A stretch of DNA of 64,000 nt, taken from NCBI GenBank assembly GCA_907163375.1, contig CAJQUW010016937.1:62001-126000 (forward strand). Reading direction: 5' to 3'. Positions 22,455 to 35,700 of this stretch are shown here, piece after piece. Source of the stretch: Prostheceraeus crozeri (Eukaryota; Platyhelminthes; Polycladida; Euryleptidae). The notes beneath the pieces were generated by a model. It was not told the DNA's origin, searched no databases, and saw nothing but the letters and a program-made list of their open reading frames with translations. The translations under genes and the position numbers were made by a program. Within the stretch, counting starts at the first letter, position 1, and every line of letters starts with the position of its first letter.

Positions 22455-25400
22455 TTACTCAGCTGCAGGGGAGCGTTGGTGGCTCCTTCCATCAGATCTA
22501 TCTTTTGCGTGCTTTAGTACGCTCTGCAAAGAGGCCTCTATTTCCTTCTCAGTCACATGAGATCTAGAAAGTTTGATACCGCACGATAAATTCGGGAATT
22601 CTTGAATGGAAATTTGTTGTTCCTGCCGTGAAATGAATACTTCTTCGAAATATCCGCAGCCAAAATCCTTCAAAATATTCGACGGCATAAATTGTTTAGT
22701 CCGCTGCCGCCGATCAGTGAGAACTGCTTTGCCTGAAAAATAAAGCTGCTTTTAAAATGGTGAAGCTTCTCCACGTACGTCAGTACATTTCCACTTCATT
22801 GTGGTGTACCTAAATCAAACAGAGCAAATAATTTCAAAACGATGTGAGTGGCTTTGTGATTCCAGTAAATCATTTGTGTCTGCAAAAGTCATTTAAATAA
22901 TTCAGTTAATAATCAGGTCGTGGGTAGCACCGCTCTTTTAATGCCGACAATCATTGAGTGATGCAAATGACAGTGACAGCTTCTGCCTTCATTTTGAATT
23001 GAAAATATCACGTGTGCCTAATATTGAAAGTAGTCAACTAGTCATCCAGGTCAATATAAACCTTAATTATGCATTAAAGCAAGTCTACATAAAGTTCGAC
23101 GTAGAAACACTGTTTAGACCAAAGGTCAATATAAACCTTAATTATGCATAAAAGCAAGTCTGCATCAAGTTCGATGTAGAAACACTGTTTAGACCGGCTC
23201 TATCTGCTGAGCCACAGGAATTACGACCAATTTTAATAACCAGACAGAAAGCAGTCACTGCCAAATTCTGAACGTTATAGCGAGCTAGTGAGTGAGCGAA
23301 ATGCCATTTCGGTGCTCTGGCTCAGATTTGCGCGACTCATCTTTCTCTCTATTCATGCAACGAAACCGTTGAATGACAGTCGTAAGTCAAGGAATAAGTG
23401 GACCGGTCTCTTAAAAGAATTAGTCAATATCATGCGCTCCTGCAGGATAGGAATAAAAAACATCACTATAGGCTGTGAAGTTTATCAGTTTATCAGATAG
23501 AATTGGAGGTCTGAAACAACTCATCCAATATTTTCGAAAATCACCCGGTAATTTTTTCAATTTCCTGGTGATAGAATATGTTATGAAGATTGATACGCAA
23601 CCGGAAATACATTCATTCTCTGGACTGTGATCAATTGCAGCGCTCGCATCTTGAAACAACTATCAGATTATTTGTTAGAAAATGTTAACATGCAAAAAGT
23701 TTAATACAGCTCTTCTATTTCTTCTGAGATCTATCTAATAGAATTGATGACATGGCCACAGAAGAAATTGTGACTAGACATGGCCAAAGGCGAGCGAACG
23801 GTTTACGGCTAGACGAGGCTTCAGATAGAAAATATCAGCTCAGCTAAAATTCTGGCCGTTGTAGCCGATAAGATATGTGAAACAAGAATTTTGAAGATTT
23901 CTGCCACGATTGAAAAATCCAATTAACTGTGCATAGCTCTCATTATTTATATCTGTTTAAATTTGCATTCTGAAGGCTACACATTCGCACATAAAACTTG
24001 AACAGATTCAAAACGATTAAACCTAATAGTGTGGCACTCTGTGTTAGTATATGGCCCTTTTATATTCGCAGTTCAAGGAATGGGATATTCACGAGCCTGG
24101 ATGAAGTACTTCCGAAGATTAGACACTTTTATAAACCGGCATAGACGCTTTAATTCCAATCGACTTAAGACAGGCTTTCTCGATCTGACGAAATCATTTG
24201 CTTCAAGCAACAATATCAATTAATCTATATTGACAAGCTATCGACTCATCAATTACACAGATATCCCTGAAAATTGCAAAATATTTTTTGTAAAACATTA
24301 AAATCTTCTTTCAATGAGAAAGAAGTTCGAATGAGACTCATTAAGCTTACTAAAAATAATTAAGACTAATTTGCCGATGAAGTTGAGCACGTAAAGCACG
24401 CGAATTTAAGAAAATTCAGCTATAGCTTCGTCTATGTTCAGCTATACAGAGGTACGCCTATCGCGATGATGCATAAATGTAGTGGTAACATGTAAAAATG
24501 AGACAACTTAGTGAAATCTCTGTGGGAATGAGGTTGGTTAAATGAAATATTTTAAACGTTGCAGCTTACTCGAAAATGTTTACCCCTCATGTCTAATGTC
24601 CGTCTAATTCACGCCCGTCTAATGTCACGTTACCAGAATTGACTTTATCTCATTGCAGCGAACCATCAATTAGAGCCAACGCTGTGCAAAGTATCTTGCA
24701 GTCAAAGCTCGATAATTAAGAGTATAAATACCAGGTTTACTATCTCTTAATTATTGAAAGTCTGAATTCAAAAGCAACTTATATAAGCCGCCAAATATAC
24801 AAAAAATGCCGCGGCCGTATGATCTTAATTGACCGAAGTCTTAATTGTCCGTGTCCGAATTAACGAGCTTCGACTGGATTTACTGTATTCATGCGAAGCG
24901 ATTAGTTAACGATGTCATTCTGTCCGCACGATTCTATTTGAATGGTCGTGAAAAATTGGCTTGCTTTACCTATAGTCAAATATTTATAACCAGAGGAACA
25001 CTTTTTACATCACATCTAATTCAAAAGTTATCTGTTGAAATATTTCAGTCAATTCAGTGCTTGGTATAATGTGTAGTGCGCAGGTAAACCGCTATTAATT
25101 ACTTAATTTATCTATCATCACTTCATTCGACTTACCTGATACGAATTTCGTTTGATAAGTAATCCGTTCTATCAATATTTTCGGCTCAAGATATTCCTCG
25201 CATTTTCTATATTGTAATTTGGTTGATAATCCATTAATAAGATCAATCAATTTACATACGATGTCCACAGGTGTCAGTCAGGCAACTCCAAAAGTATACT
25301 TGTACATTGTAATGCAGCACAGTATGGTTACACATGGTTCACTCAACTTTTTAAGTAGCCACTGCTTTGAATTGTCTTAAATTGAAAAACGTAATTTACT

Positions 25401-26432
25401 TAAATTACAGGTGCTCTATATACAAGGTTGCAAGAGGTATCCAAGGAGACATGATAAAAGCTAAGGGTTAATAGGTTAATTAATTTAATAGGTCTGATTT
25501 ACTTCACACTTCAATTACCAATACAATTGTCATAAAACGAGGAAGTATACTTACCCGATCAGCATCACGGCTTATGGAATAATCTTTGAATCTGGGGCAA
25601 TAACTGGTCGATAGACTTTCCACGTCGCTCTCTTTATCAGTGTCCGTTTCCATTGATTCAGTTTCAGGAAGATCTGTGGTTGATGACATGCTGGATAACA
25701 GAAATAGGACACCGTTTATCATTGTATACTGTAAACAATAAATAGGCGGCTTACCACTTATTAACGTTGACTTGCACTGCGTTATGGAACTCATCTATAC
25801 TTGCTTTCCGTTTCCTTCCAAATTTTTGTCGCATAAATAACAATTTCTCATTTGGGGCCAAAGACGCCCCAAATTCTTTCAGGCGCCGTATGAGTCAGAT
25901 TCTCCAAAACTTCTGTAATTCATAATTTGCATTCATGAGTGATCGATGCACGTATGAGAATTATCCATTTTTCCCAATGTGGGATCAGGACAATTTTTTA
26001 ATTTTTCGTCAAGATAATCTAAGTTATGAATCCACCATACAAATTTAAGTCTGCAAGTATGACATAAGCACAGATTCATAATCCCCGTATTGACGTATCT
26101 AATTTTAGCATTGCACTTGAAACGTAGATCACTTGGTTATTAAAACTCAAAATGTAGGCGTGGACAGCAACTGATTGATCTGCATTTAGACATGAAGTCA
26201 GATATTTCTTTGTTTCAAGGGCCATTAATTCGAAAATTAAGTATACTTAAATGACTACGGATCAATCTTGTAAGCTTATTGTAATGCTTGTAAGCATTAG
26301 GCGGAAAATTCTCATGGATGGATGTCTGAAATGAAGCTTACCTTTGCATCTTCATTATTATTGTCTGTTAAGACGGGATGTTCATCAGAGATTGCTTCGC
26401 AAATGAAGGATAACTGCGTTGAATCCAAATAC
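22455..26432 (-). CDS. Possible multi-exon gene inside the CGGTCGCC element
   Basis: Three stretches have good splice signals on the - strand. Exon A, 26,432-26,342 (acceptor CCGATAG, donor AAG|GTAAGC), reads YLDSTQLSFICEAISDEHPV. Exon B, 25,690-25,555 (acceptor TTATCCAG, donor CGG|GTAAGT), is acidic and Ser/Thr-rich: MSSTTDLPETESMETDTDKE. A last exon, 22,732-22,455 (acceptor TTTTTCAG), reads KAVLTDRRQRTKQFMPSNIL and ends in TAA. A 33-base micro-exon at about 25,170-25,138 (donor CAG|GTAAGT) is possible. Phases of A and B do not fit directly, so exons are missing or one call is wrong. I do not recognise the protein. It could be the element's own transposase accessory gene or captured host sequence. 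Confidence 0.3.
22740..25550. other. Between the last exon and the middle exon of the possible gene
   Basis: Apart from the 78-bp duplication and a possible micro-exon near 25,150, I see no coding signal or element end. It is AT-rich and would be mostly intronic if the gene is real. Confidence 0.4.
23043..23196. repeat. 78-bp tandem duplication
   Basis: Two copies of a block starting GGTCAATATAAACCTTAATT and ending AGAAACACTGTTTAGACC, with about four differences. Confidence 0.85.
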
Positions 26433-27404
26433 CTATCGGGAATAAAAAGAAAAATTCGTTTATTTATATGAACTTTATATGAACCACTATCACAATTTAG
26501 CTCATCTTGAATATTCTGACTAAGCACAGCTTCCTTTTACGCAAATGCTGACAATTACTTTATTAACCTTATTCAAACTTTTTGCACATATGGCTTTTAT
26601 CAAGTTAATTTCCGAAATACACAGTACACAGATTTTTTCCGATCGCGAGGTTTCGGCTAACAGCTTGATCATATAGAATGAAAGCAATGAAAAACACACG
26701 GGTCAGACAGGTGTCGTAATTTCAACGCGAAATTAACTTACTTCTTTCTAATTACTTTATTATATAACCGGATATGAGGAGACCTGCTGTCCTTAAAATA
26801 GCTAGGTCAATTTTTGGGGTACCCACACATTAATTAACATAAGGAAAATGGTAAGATGTTGAACGTGAGCTATTTGACTCACTTTTTGTTCGATGGATGA
26901 AGTCCGAAATGATTAAATAAATTAGTTTCCTTTACGGTTCTATATCTGCAACCGTTTATGCCACATTCGAAGACCATTCAATTCAACAAATAAATTGGGA
27001 AATTATTTCAGGGAATTCAGGGGATTTCAGGGGGGACTACACTCGAAATGTACTAGTAAATAGTTTGATCATAACCATCATCGATTATCAAAAAAAATTT
27101 GCGGATGACATTGATACTGTACTAACGGATAGCCTATCGCAAATTTCAAAATTTTCATATATTATGCCTACTGCACACGCACACATTTTCTCTCATTTAT
27201 TCTTCTTTGCCTACAGCAGGAGCGATAATTTTCAATGCTACTGACATCATATTTACTCAATTATAACGTCAACAGGCTCTCGTCTAAGCATTTGCAAGCA
27301 TATTTGCGTCATGCATTCAATGTCTGTAAAGTCTGGACATCTCATCACGTCTTTTACCCATTTACAAACATGTGTTAGCATATAATTATTGGTCAACATG
27401 ACAC

Positions 27405-29034
27405 ATTCTTATGATAATCTGGTCTTCGACATCTTGGACAACGTGCAGAGTAACTCATTTGACATCCGAATCATGTTAAGCAAGTCTGGGGAGGTCCTCC
27501 AAGAAAGTGCTTTTGCCTGAATCAGTGACCAAAACGGAATTTGCCATAAAAACGTGTCTCTTTCACTTAGCGAAATTGTGAAATGATAGAAATAGTGCAC
27601 AATTCTTGTGATAATCTGGTCTTGGACATCGTAGACAACGTGCAGAGTAACTCATTTGACATCCGAATCATGTTAAGCAAGTCTGGGGAGGTCCTCCAAG
27701 AAAGTGCTTTTGCTTGAATTAGTGACCAGAACGGAATTTGCCATAAAAACGTGTCTCTTTCACTTAGCGAAATTATGAAATGATAGAAATAGTGCACAAT
27801 TCTTGTGATAATCTGGTCTTGGACATCGTGGACAACGTGCAGAGTAACTCATTTGACATCCGAATCATGTTAAGCAAGTCTGGGGAGGTCCTCCAAGAAA
27901 GTGCTTTTGCCTGAATTAGTGACCAGAACGGAATTTGCCATAAAAACGTGTCTCTTTCACTTAGCGAAATTGTGAAATGATAGAAATAGTGCACAATTCT
28001 TGTGATAATCTGGTCTTGGACATCGTGGACAACGTGCAGAGTAACTCATTTGACATCCGAATCATGTTAAGCAAGTCTGGGGAGGTCCTCCAAGAAAGTG
28101 CTTTTGCTTGAATTAGTGACCAGAACGGAATTTGCCATAAAAACGTGTCTCTTTCACTTAGCGAAATTATGAAATGATAGAAATAGTGCACAATTCTTGT
28201 GATAATCTGGTCTTGGACATCGTGGACAACGTGCGGAGTAACTCATTTGACATCCGAATCATGTTAAGCAAGTCTGGGGAGGTCCTCCAAGAAAGTGCTT
28301 TTGCCTGAATTAGTGACCAGAACGGAATTTGCAATAAAAACGTGTCTCTTTCACTTAGCGAAATTGTGAAATGATAGAAATAGTGCACAATTCTTGTGAT
28401 AATCTGGTCTTCGACATCGTGGACAAAGTGCAGAGTAACTCATTTGACATCCGAATCATGTTAAGCAAGTCTGGGGAGGTCCTCCAAGAAAGTGCTTTTG
28501 CCTGAATTAGTGACCAGAACGGAATTTGCCATAAAAACGTGTCTCTTTCACAGCGAAATTGTGAAATGATAGAAATAGTGCACAATTCTTGTGATAATCT
28601 GGTCTTCGACATCGTGGACAACGTGCAGAGTAACTCATTTGACATCCGAATCATGTTAAGCAAGTCTGGGGAGGTCCTCCAAGAAAGTACTTTTGCCTGA
28701 ATTAGTGACCAGAACGGAATTTGCCATAAAAACGTGTCTCTTTCACTTAGCGAAATTGTGAAATGATAGAAATAGTGCACAATTCTTGTGATAATCTGGT
28801 CTTCGACATCGTGGACAACGTGCAGAGTAACTCATTTGACATCCGAATCATGTTAAGCAAGTCTGGGGAGGTCCTCCAAGAAAGTGCTTTTGCCTGAATT
28901 AGTGACCAGAACGGAATTTGCCATAAAAACGTGTCTCTTTCACTTAGCGAAATTGTGAAATGATAGAAATAGTGCACAATTCTTGTGATAATCTGGTCTT
29001 CGACATCGTGGACAACGTGCAGAGTAACTCATTT
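27405..29034. repeat. 197-bp tandem array, eight full units and a partial
   Basis: Units begin with GATAATCTGGTCTTSGACAT at 27,413, 27,610, 27,807, 28,004, 28,201, 28,398, 28,592, 28,789 and 28,986 (partial). One unit is 194 bp. Units are about 97-99% alike, and two variants (GAAATTATGAAATG and GAAATTGTGAAATG) alternate in the left half, a hint of dimeric amplification. The repeated 60-140-residue frames on the - strand come from the array and are not taken as genes. Confidence 0.95.
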
Positions 29035-32000
29035 GTATCCTCCTATTTTTGTATCATGTCATTTAAGTTCTAACTCTTATTTCATAATACCGGGTAGCCC
29101 AAGTAGCTACAAGGGATCGAATTGTAAGATAGCCTAATAGCCCTACTATAAGCACAGTAGAAAAATGTGTGGGAGACACGATAATTGCGAATGGTTTAGG
29201 GTTATTTGGGTAGTTTACATAATTCAAGTTAACCTGTATGCGGGATGTAATGGACTAAGCTGAAAGCCTTAGGTATCTTATAATTTTTTCCTCTTGTCGT
29301 AGGCTTTTACATGTGATAGGCACAAATGCAGCATTTCAGTAGGCCTACATATTCAAAGTACGTTTTAATAACATAACAAGCTAGTAAATAGTTTCTATAT
29401 AAATAGTAGCTCCAAGAACAAACCCGCTTTTTTACGAAGCATCTAGGCTTACATGTAGAGCGTATCAAGTTAGGTATACCTTCTAGAGAAAATACAGGTA
29501 CCTAACTTCTCGTAGACTCGTTTACTGATTCGTCCAACTGATGTTGAGTGAGACATAAAGGTAGACATAATTACATATGTGATAGGCCCTGGGAAAGTTA
29601 CATCCCTCGAGCATGGGTGGTACGCCGGTACGTAGTTGATTCGCTGAGATTGTCTATTCTTCCCTATGTGTAATAGGAAATGAATGCTAAGGAATACAGT
29701 TTTTAACTTCTTTTCGCCGTGCGTGAGTCGAATAAACCTTCAAGATAACTTTCTAATAACTCTCGTCTACCGAACTCGAGTTTTGATTTTGATGGACATG
29801 GCGAGCGACATGTCGAGGCCACGAGGTCTTCACTTTTCTCCTCCCTAAACATATTCTTACCTATCCAATGCAATTTATAATATGAATAATACAGGTTATC
29901 AAAATGCGACTCTTACTGTTTCGAGTCTCAATTCAAAAATAATTATTAACCATAATTCTACATTCTAAAGGTACAACATAACATTCTCATAATTCAAGGG
30001 TATTCCGGGGTATTCAAAGAAATATGTTACATAAATAATTATCAATGGTTTAAATTTATGCGAACGTTGAATATTATTTATGTCTTATTCACATAATATT
30101 TCACTCAATGGCTAATCACATAAAAAACGATGCGACAGACGTGTAGTTCATTTGAAAGAACAGAAGCGTAAGTTTTGCAGTTCTCACTCGTCGAAGACAG
30201 CAAATTCTAATTTCATTATCCATTGAAAGCAGTCGGCGTATTCTCATTGGTCTATCATCAAATTTAAGCCAATTAAAAAGGAGCGCTGACTCTTTCGTAT
30301 GATTAAGTTTGTCACTTGTGTTGAATGTTTCATTCCATTTCTGATCTGAAGATCATTTCAAATGTCCCTTAATCCACAAATGATATCTAGATCCTTGATT
30401 TACGCTTCAAGCATAACTTTTCATTGCTCTAGAACTCAAAACCAAATATATATATATTCATTTTCTTCTCAGTGAAATCAATCACATGTACAGAAATGTT
30501 AAAGTTTTACAAGTTAAAATCAACGAATGATGATTGAGATGGAGCACGTGATTCTCAAATCAACGCTCTGCTTTTCCATATGCTAATGTTAATGAATGTG
30601 AATGAGAAATGAAGACATTGATGGGGTGGGTGATAGGAGAATAATTGATGAATCTTAATTGCTGAAGAAGTGGATGGATGGAGCACCCGCTGAATGTCAC
30701 TCATTGTCAACTTGCTTACGTCATTAAGCTGACATTGAGATGTTACAACTGCATTGCAATGAATTCCAAAAGACGTTGAGTGATACAGTCATTTTAAGTC
30801 AGTAAGAGCCTCTCGAAATGTTATGCGTCTTATAATACGGGCGTAAAATAATAAGTCACCGCACCTACAGACAATCTGATTCATACATTCTAACCATATT
30901 CTAAGTCATTGATCTCTTTGAGCGCCCTCTATAATACTTTTCATAATTTGCATTTCACATGATTTTATTGCAATATATATAACTTTCAGAAACTGCAATT
31001 TTTCAGTTTATATATAAATCGTAATAGTTTTATATCATCAAATTATAAATTGCACTATTTCTGTATTATCGGATATATATTGCAATTTTTCCGCAATTTT
31101 GTCAACCAGTGTGGCCTACGGACCCTATGAAATATTGCAGACCATATTTCGGACCTTCACATATATTGTGAATACGGACCCTCTAAAGATTTCATGCAAT
31201 ATTGGATAAAATCAACTTTGCTTTTTTCTTTAAACTTTATTGTTAGCAATTTTTCAGGTATGCAAGCATTAATCAGTAATAAATAACACACGTGACAGAA
31301 TTTTTCTCAAAATAATTTCGGACCATCGTAATACGGACCCTTTCCTACCTGTAATACGGACCATTTTGCCTAACAGTGTAGAGACACGAATGAAACTTCC
31401 AGATTATTCTGCGCTATTTCTTTTTGTGAAATGAAGCGATGACCTCTATTTCACCCCTCGAGTTGAAATGTGATCTTCCGATTGCGCTGCGCTATCGAAG
31501 GCGCACGAGAAAGTTATCTGCTATCGGGCTGGACTGGACAAAGCGCTCTTCTATTAATAGAATTCTCTCTCTCCATTCTCTCCCTCACTGTATCACAGGC
31601 TTGAAGCGACCGAGATATTATGCAACACTCATTGAGGATTCTTCCATTCATTCACAATTTAATGAATGAACAATAATACAACTTGCAACCTTGATTGACC
31701 AAAAAATTGACAAGCGGTGAAATTCAGGCATAGTCAGAATCATGGTCAGAATGATATAAAGTTCACGGTCAAGTCAAGAATTTTGAGCAATTTTTTTCAT
31801 TGTCATCGATGCGTCATGCAAATATATATGAAGCATTGCAACCAAAGATGTTTGACGCAACATTTCACGATTGAATGCATCATCATCATGTAGCGAAAAT
31901 CACTGAGAGAAATGAGAGCTAAGGTTATTTATTCCAAGGAAAAACTTGCCTAGATGTGCCAGACAGCCGATCGATGACAGTTTCGGGCCAGTCCACTAAC

Positions 32001-32500
32001 ATTGGAGATACGTTTTTCTTAGAAATCACAACAAATTCGCTGCTCAATGTGTGTGACAACTCTGGGGTCGTTCTATTTCAAAATTAGCTCGTGTGAATTT
32101 AAGGGCTGACTCACGACCACTCCCTGTCAAAAAAAATAAACGTGAAAATTGGGGGGGGGCAAACCTCGACTTCAAGACATCACATTTCACGTCATTTTTC
32201 GATGAGAGCGGTCACAAATTGATATGATCATGCATTTTTACTTCCAAATAAGCCATTTTCAAAAAATTTGTTGGTCCCAATTTTTTCATGTGGCCCAAGA
32301 CTTTTTGACGAGGGACCCACGACTCATTTTCTCGCGGGAAATGCATCGATCTAGTTTGATTAAATGCGTTCGAATTTCTGCATCAGAAGCATCTTTTTCC
32401 ACAAGCATTCTACATTTGAGTCTTAATTAGAAACTCTGAAGCTGATTGCCGAAATTTTTGCAATTTATCAGTTTTGCGAAGCCGGAATATTGCCTTTCTG
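29035..32500. other. Right part of the CGGTCGCC element, no gene seen
   Basis: AT-rich DNA without a convincing frame or splice pattern. The one structured patch is the TACGGACC cluster at 31,115-31,385. Confidence 0.45.
31110..31385. repeat. TACGGACC motif cluster, possible small MITE
   Basis: The block (A/T)TWCGGACC occurs at about 31,120, 31,148, 31,174, 31,317, 31,333 and 31,356. The patch begins with CAGTGTGGCCTACGG and ends with CCTAACAGTG, a weak inverted pair, so it may be a roughly 270-bp non-autonomous element. Confidence 0.35.
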
Positions 32501-32544
32501 ACATCATGGAGGCTGGTTAAATGCTAAAACCAGACATATGATGA

Positions 32545-32690
32545 AGGTCGCCGTTGACACTCGAGGCAACTGCTGACAGCGGTCGCCGGGCAACGGTCGC
32601 CCACATACAGTCGAGGCGACCGCCACCAGGAGTCGCCGGGCGGCGGCGACTTCGGCGACGCCGAGGGCTGTCGCGGCGACCGCTGGGCGA
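32545..32690. repeat. CGGTCGCC subterminal repeat cluster, right end
   Basis: The inverted counterpart of the cluster at 21,670-21,880, with CGGTCGCCGGGC, GGCGACCG and GGCGGCGGCGAC runs. It ends next to the GGTTGATAGGG inverted terminus at 32,708. Confidence 0.8.
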
Positions 32691-32708
32691 CTTTTGTGGT
32701 TGATAGGG

Positions 32709-33081
32709 GTTATGTATGTCAATACCAGCTGAATAATTCAAGTAATCTTCAGCAACTTTGGGTCTTGAAATGATGTCGCCGCGTTTCGTCGTCCTTGATA
32801 GCCCGACAGTGCCTGTTGAGCATGTAGAAATAAATTGCTTTTCTTTTAAATCTTGGAACTTAACTGCAAGCAGAGCGACGTTTTCTACTGCTGACGTGGC
32901 CGACATCCATTCCCCTCTATTTAAGTTTCGATTCAGGAGTTCTCGCGGATATAAACGATGGGCAGTCTTGACTAACATAATACTGTACAAACCATTGATC
33001 AAATATAGCTGCACGGCACTCTTCACAGAGCCGAATCACGAATCGCCAACTACGATCCTGCCAGTAGCTTTCCAAGGACTA
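32709..33081 (-). pseudogene. piggyBac-like transposase, middle part with second and third catalytic Asp
   Basis: Reading leftwards from the foldback duplication: WKATGRIVVGDS, then FGSVKSAVQLYLINGLYSIM, then AHRLYPRELL, then AEDYLNYSAGIDIHN. This matches piggyBac patterns VV(G)DNWFTS (second Asp) and DYN..M.GVD.HN (third Asp, codon at about 32,718). A TGA sits where the W of the DSWFGS motif is expected, so the gene carries at least one stop besides the insertions. The piece ends exactly at the TIR of the 11-kb insert; HN here joins HVRTG at 21,656 when the insert and one GT are removed. Confidence 0.8.
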
Positions 33082-33449
33082 GTCAACCTAACGTGTGTGA
33101 AGTTAGCGGAACCACTCAGCGGAACCATCTTTTATTATAGCTTAATTCTATTCGAAACAGCTGCTAGTTTGTCAATTTCAGTCTCCTGATTACGAATCTG
33201 AGCTCAGATTTCACAAATTCACAGTCGCTTCTGAGAAATTCAAGTTTAAAGATAAAAGTGGTCCCGCTGTGAAGTTAGCGGAACCATCCAGCAGAACCAA
33301 TTGCTGAGTCTCGCTGATTGACGCAGTAAATCAATTTCTTTTGGTCACTACCCGATCAATTTTGTTGTGCTGATCACGAATATGTGCCTCATCTTTCAAA
33401 ACAGTGCAGATTTCACCCGGAAATCTGAATTTCACTTTTTCTGCAAGCT

Positions 33450-35700
33450 GATTGTGAAGTTAGCGGAACCATTTTTCAATACAAAGAATTTCTCAGCGAA
33501 ATCCATCCTCTCCTACTAATTTGAAGCTCCTAATCACAAATCTGTAATCAGATTTGCAAAACTCGCCCGCATTGCAAAGATATCCTCTATCTGGGTCCGC
33601 TGTGAAGTGCCCGGAACCACCTACTGGCATTAAAATTTCAAATTCTAATTTTTGCACAGAATCACTGCAATAGACATACCAAGAGAATGGAATTGCTTCA
33701 CTGATCACGGTTTGCCGTCCGATTTCACGGGAGAATAAGTACTTGCCGAGAAAAATGGATTTTACGGTTATCATGGACTTTTCTGCAAGCTAATTGTGAA
33801 GTTAGCGGAACCATTTTTCAATACAAAGAATTTCTCAGCGAAATCCATCCTCTCCTACTAATTTGAAGCCCCTAATCACAAATCTGTAATCAGATTTGCA
33901 AAACTCGCCCGCATTGCAAAGATATCCTCTATCTGGGTCCGCTGTGAAGTGCCCGGAACCACCTACTGGCATTAAAATTTCAAATTCTAATTTTTGCACA
34001 GAATCACTGCAATAGACATACCAAGAGAATGGAATTGCTTCACTGATCACGGTTTGCCGTCCGATTTCACGGGAGAATAAGTACTTGCCGAGAAAAATGG
34101 ATTTTACGGTTATCATGGACTTTTCTGCAAGCTGATTGTGAAGTTAGCGGAACCATTTTTCAATACAAAGAATTTCTCAGCGAAATCCATCCTCTCCTAC
34201 TAATTTGAAGCTCCTAATCACAAATCTGTAATCAGATTTGCAAAACTCGCCCGCATTGCAAAGATATTCCTCTATCTGGGTCCGCTGTGAAGTGCCCGGA
34301 ACCACCTACTGGCATTAAAATTTCAAATTCTAATTTTTGCACAGAATCACTGCAATAGACATACCAAGAGAATGGAATTGCTTCACTGATCACGGTTTGC
34401 CGTCCGATTTCACGGGAGAATAAGTACTTGCCGAGAAAAATGGATTTTACGGTTATCATGGACTTTTCTGCAAGCTGATTGTGAAGTTAGCGGAACCATT
34501 TTTCAATACAAAGAATTTCTCAGCGAAATCCATCCTCTCCTACTAATTTGAAGCTCCTAATCACAAATCTGTAATCAGATTTGCAAAACTCGCCCGCATT
34601 GCAAAGATATTCCTCTATCTGGGTCCGCTGTGAAGTGCCCGGAACCACCTACTGGCATTAAAATTTCAAATTCTAATTTTTGCACAGAATCACTGCAATA
34701 GACATACCAAGAGAATGGAATTGCTTCACTGATCACGGTTTGCCGTCCGATTTCACGGGAGAATAAGTACTTGCCGAGAAAAATGGATTTTACGGTTATC
34801 ATGGACTTTTCTGCAAGCTGATTGTGAAGTTAGCGGAACCATTTTTCAATACAAAGAATTTCTCAGCGAAATCCATCCTCTCCTACTAATTTGAAGCTCC
34901 TAATCACAAATCTGTAATCAGATTTGCAAAACTCGCCCGCATTGCAAAGATATTCCTCTATCTGGGTCCGCTGTGAAGTGCCCGGAACCACCTACTGGCA
35001 TTAAAATTTCAAATTCTAATTTTTGCACAGAATCACTGCAATAGACATACCAAGAGAATGGAATTGCTTCACTGATCACGGTTTGCCGTCCGATTTCACG
35101 GGAGAATAAGTACTTGCCGAGAAAAATGGATTTTACGGTTATCATGGACTTTTCTGCAAGCTGATTGTGAAGTTAGCGGAACCATTTTTCAATACAAAGA
35201 ATTTCTCAGCGAAATCCATCCTCTCCTACTAATTTGAAGCTCCTAATCACAAATCTGTAATCAGATTTGCAAAACTCGCCCGCATTGCAAAGATATTCCT
35301 CTATCTGGGTCCGCTGTGAAGTGCCCGGAACCACCTACTGGCATTAAAATTTCAAATTCTAATTTTTGCACAGAATCACTGCAATAGACATACCAAGAGA
35401 ATGGAATTGCTTCACTGATCACGGTTTGCCGTCCGATTTCACGGGAGAATAAGTACTTGCCGAGAAAAATGGATTTTACGGTTATCATGGACTTTTCTGC
35501 AAGCTGATTGTGAAGTTAGCGGAACCATTTTTCAATACAAAGAATTTCTCAGCGAAATCCATCCTCTCCTAATAATTTGAAGCTCCTAATCACAAATCTG
35601 TAATCAGATTTGCAAAACTCGCCCGCATTGCAAAGATATTCCTCTATCTGTGTCCGCTGTGAAGTGCCCGGAACCACCTACTGGCATTAAAATTTCGCTA
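33450..35700. repeat. 343-bp tandem array in the left foldback arm
   Basis: Units recur every 342-343 bases from about 33,450 (shared marker GTGAAGTTAGCGGAACCATT) and are about 99% alike. Each carries the same 75-93-residue frame on the - strand. That frame is repeated in the right arm, has no recognisable domain, and is best read as repeat-derived. A rearranged partial unit joins the array to the inner arm at about 35,690-35,830. Confidence 0.92.

Larger units (their letters stand above)
21657..32708. mobile_element. 11-kb DNA transposon with CGGTCGCC-rich ends (EnSpm/CACTA-like?)
   Basis: It sits inside the piggyBac-like gene with inverted ends CCCTATCAACCA (from 21,657, complement ending at 32,708) and a 2-bp duplication GT (21,655-21,656 and 32,709-32,710). 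Both ends, about 200 bp each (21,670-21,880 and 32,545-32,690), are GC-rich and packed with CGGTCGCC/GGCGACCG in inverted orientation. Dense subterminal repeats and 2-3-bp duplications are typical of EnSpm/CACTA elements, but no transposase of that family was recognised, so the class is a guess. Inside are a possible multi-exon gene on the - strand (22,455-26,432), a 197-bp tandem array and several kb of AT-rich DNA. Confidence 0.78.

Noticed and set aside
27409-28977. Series of 63-141-residue frames on the - strand repeating the same peptide
   Set aside because: They follow the 197-bp tandem unit exactly and have no recognisable domain; the array explains them.
31439-31669. 76-residue frame as a host exon
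   Set aside because: No family match, no clear acceptor or donor and no conserved partner; composition alone explains it.
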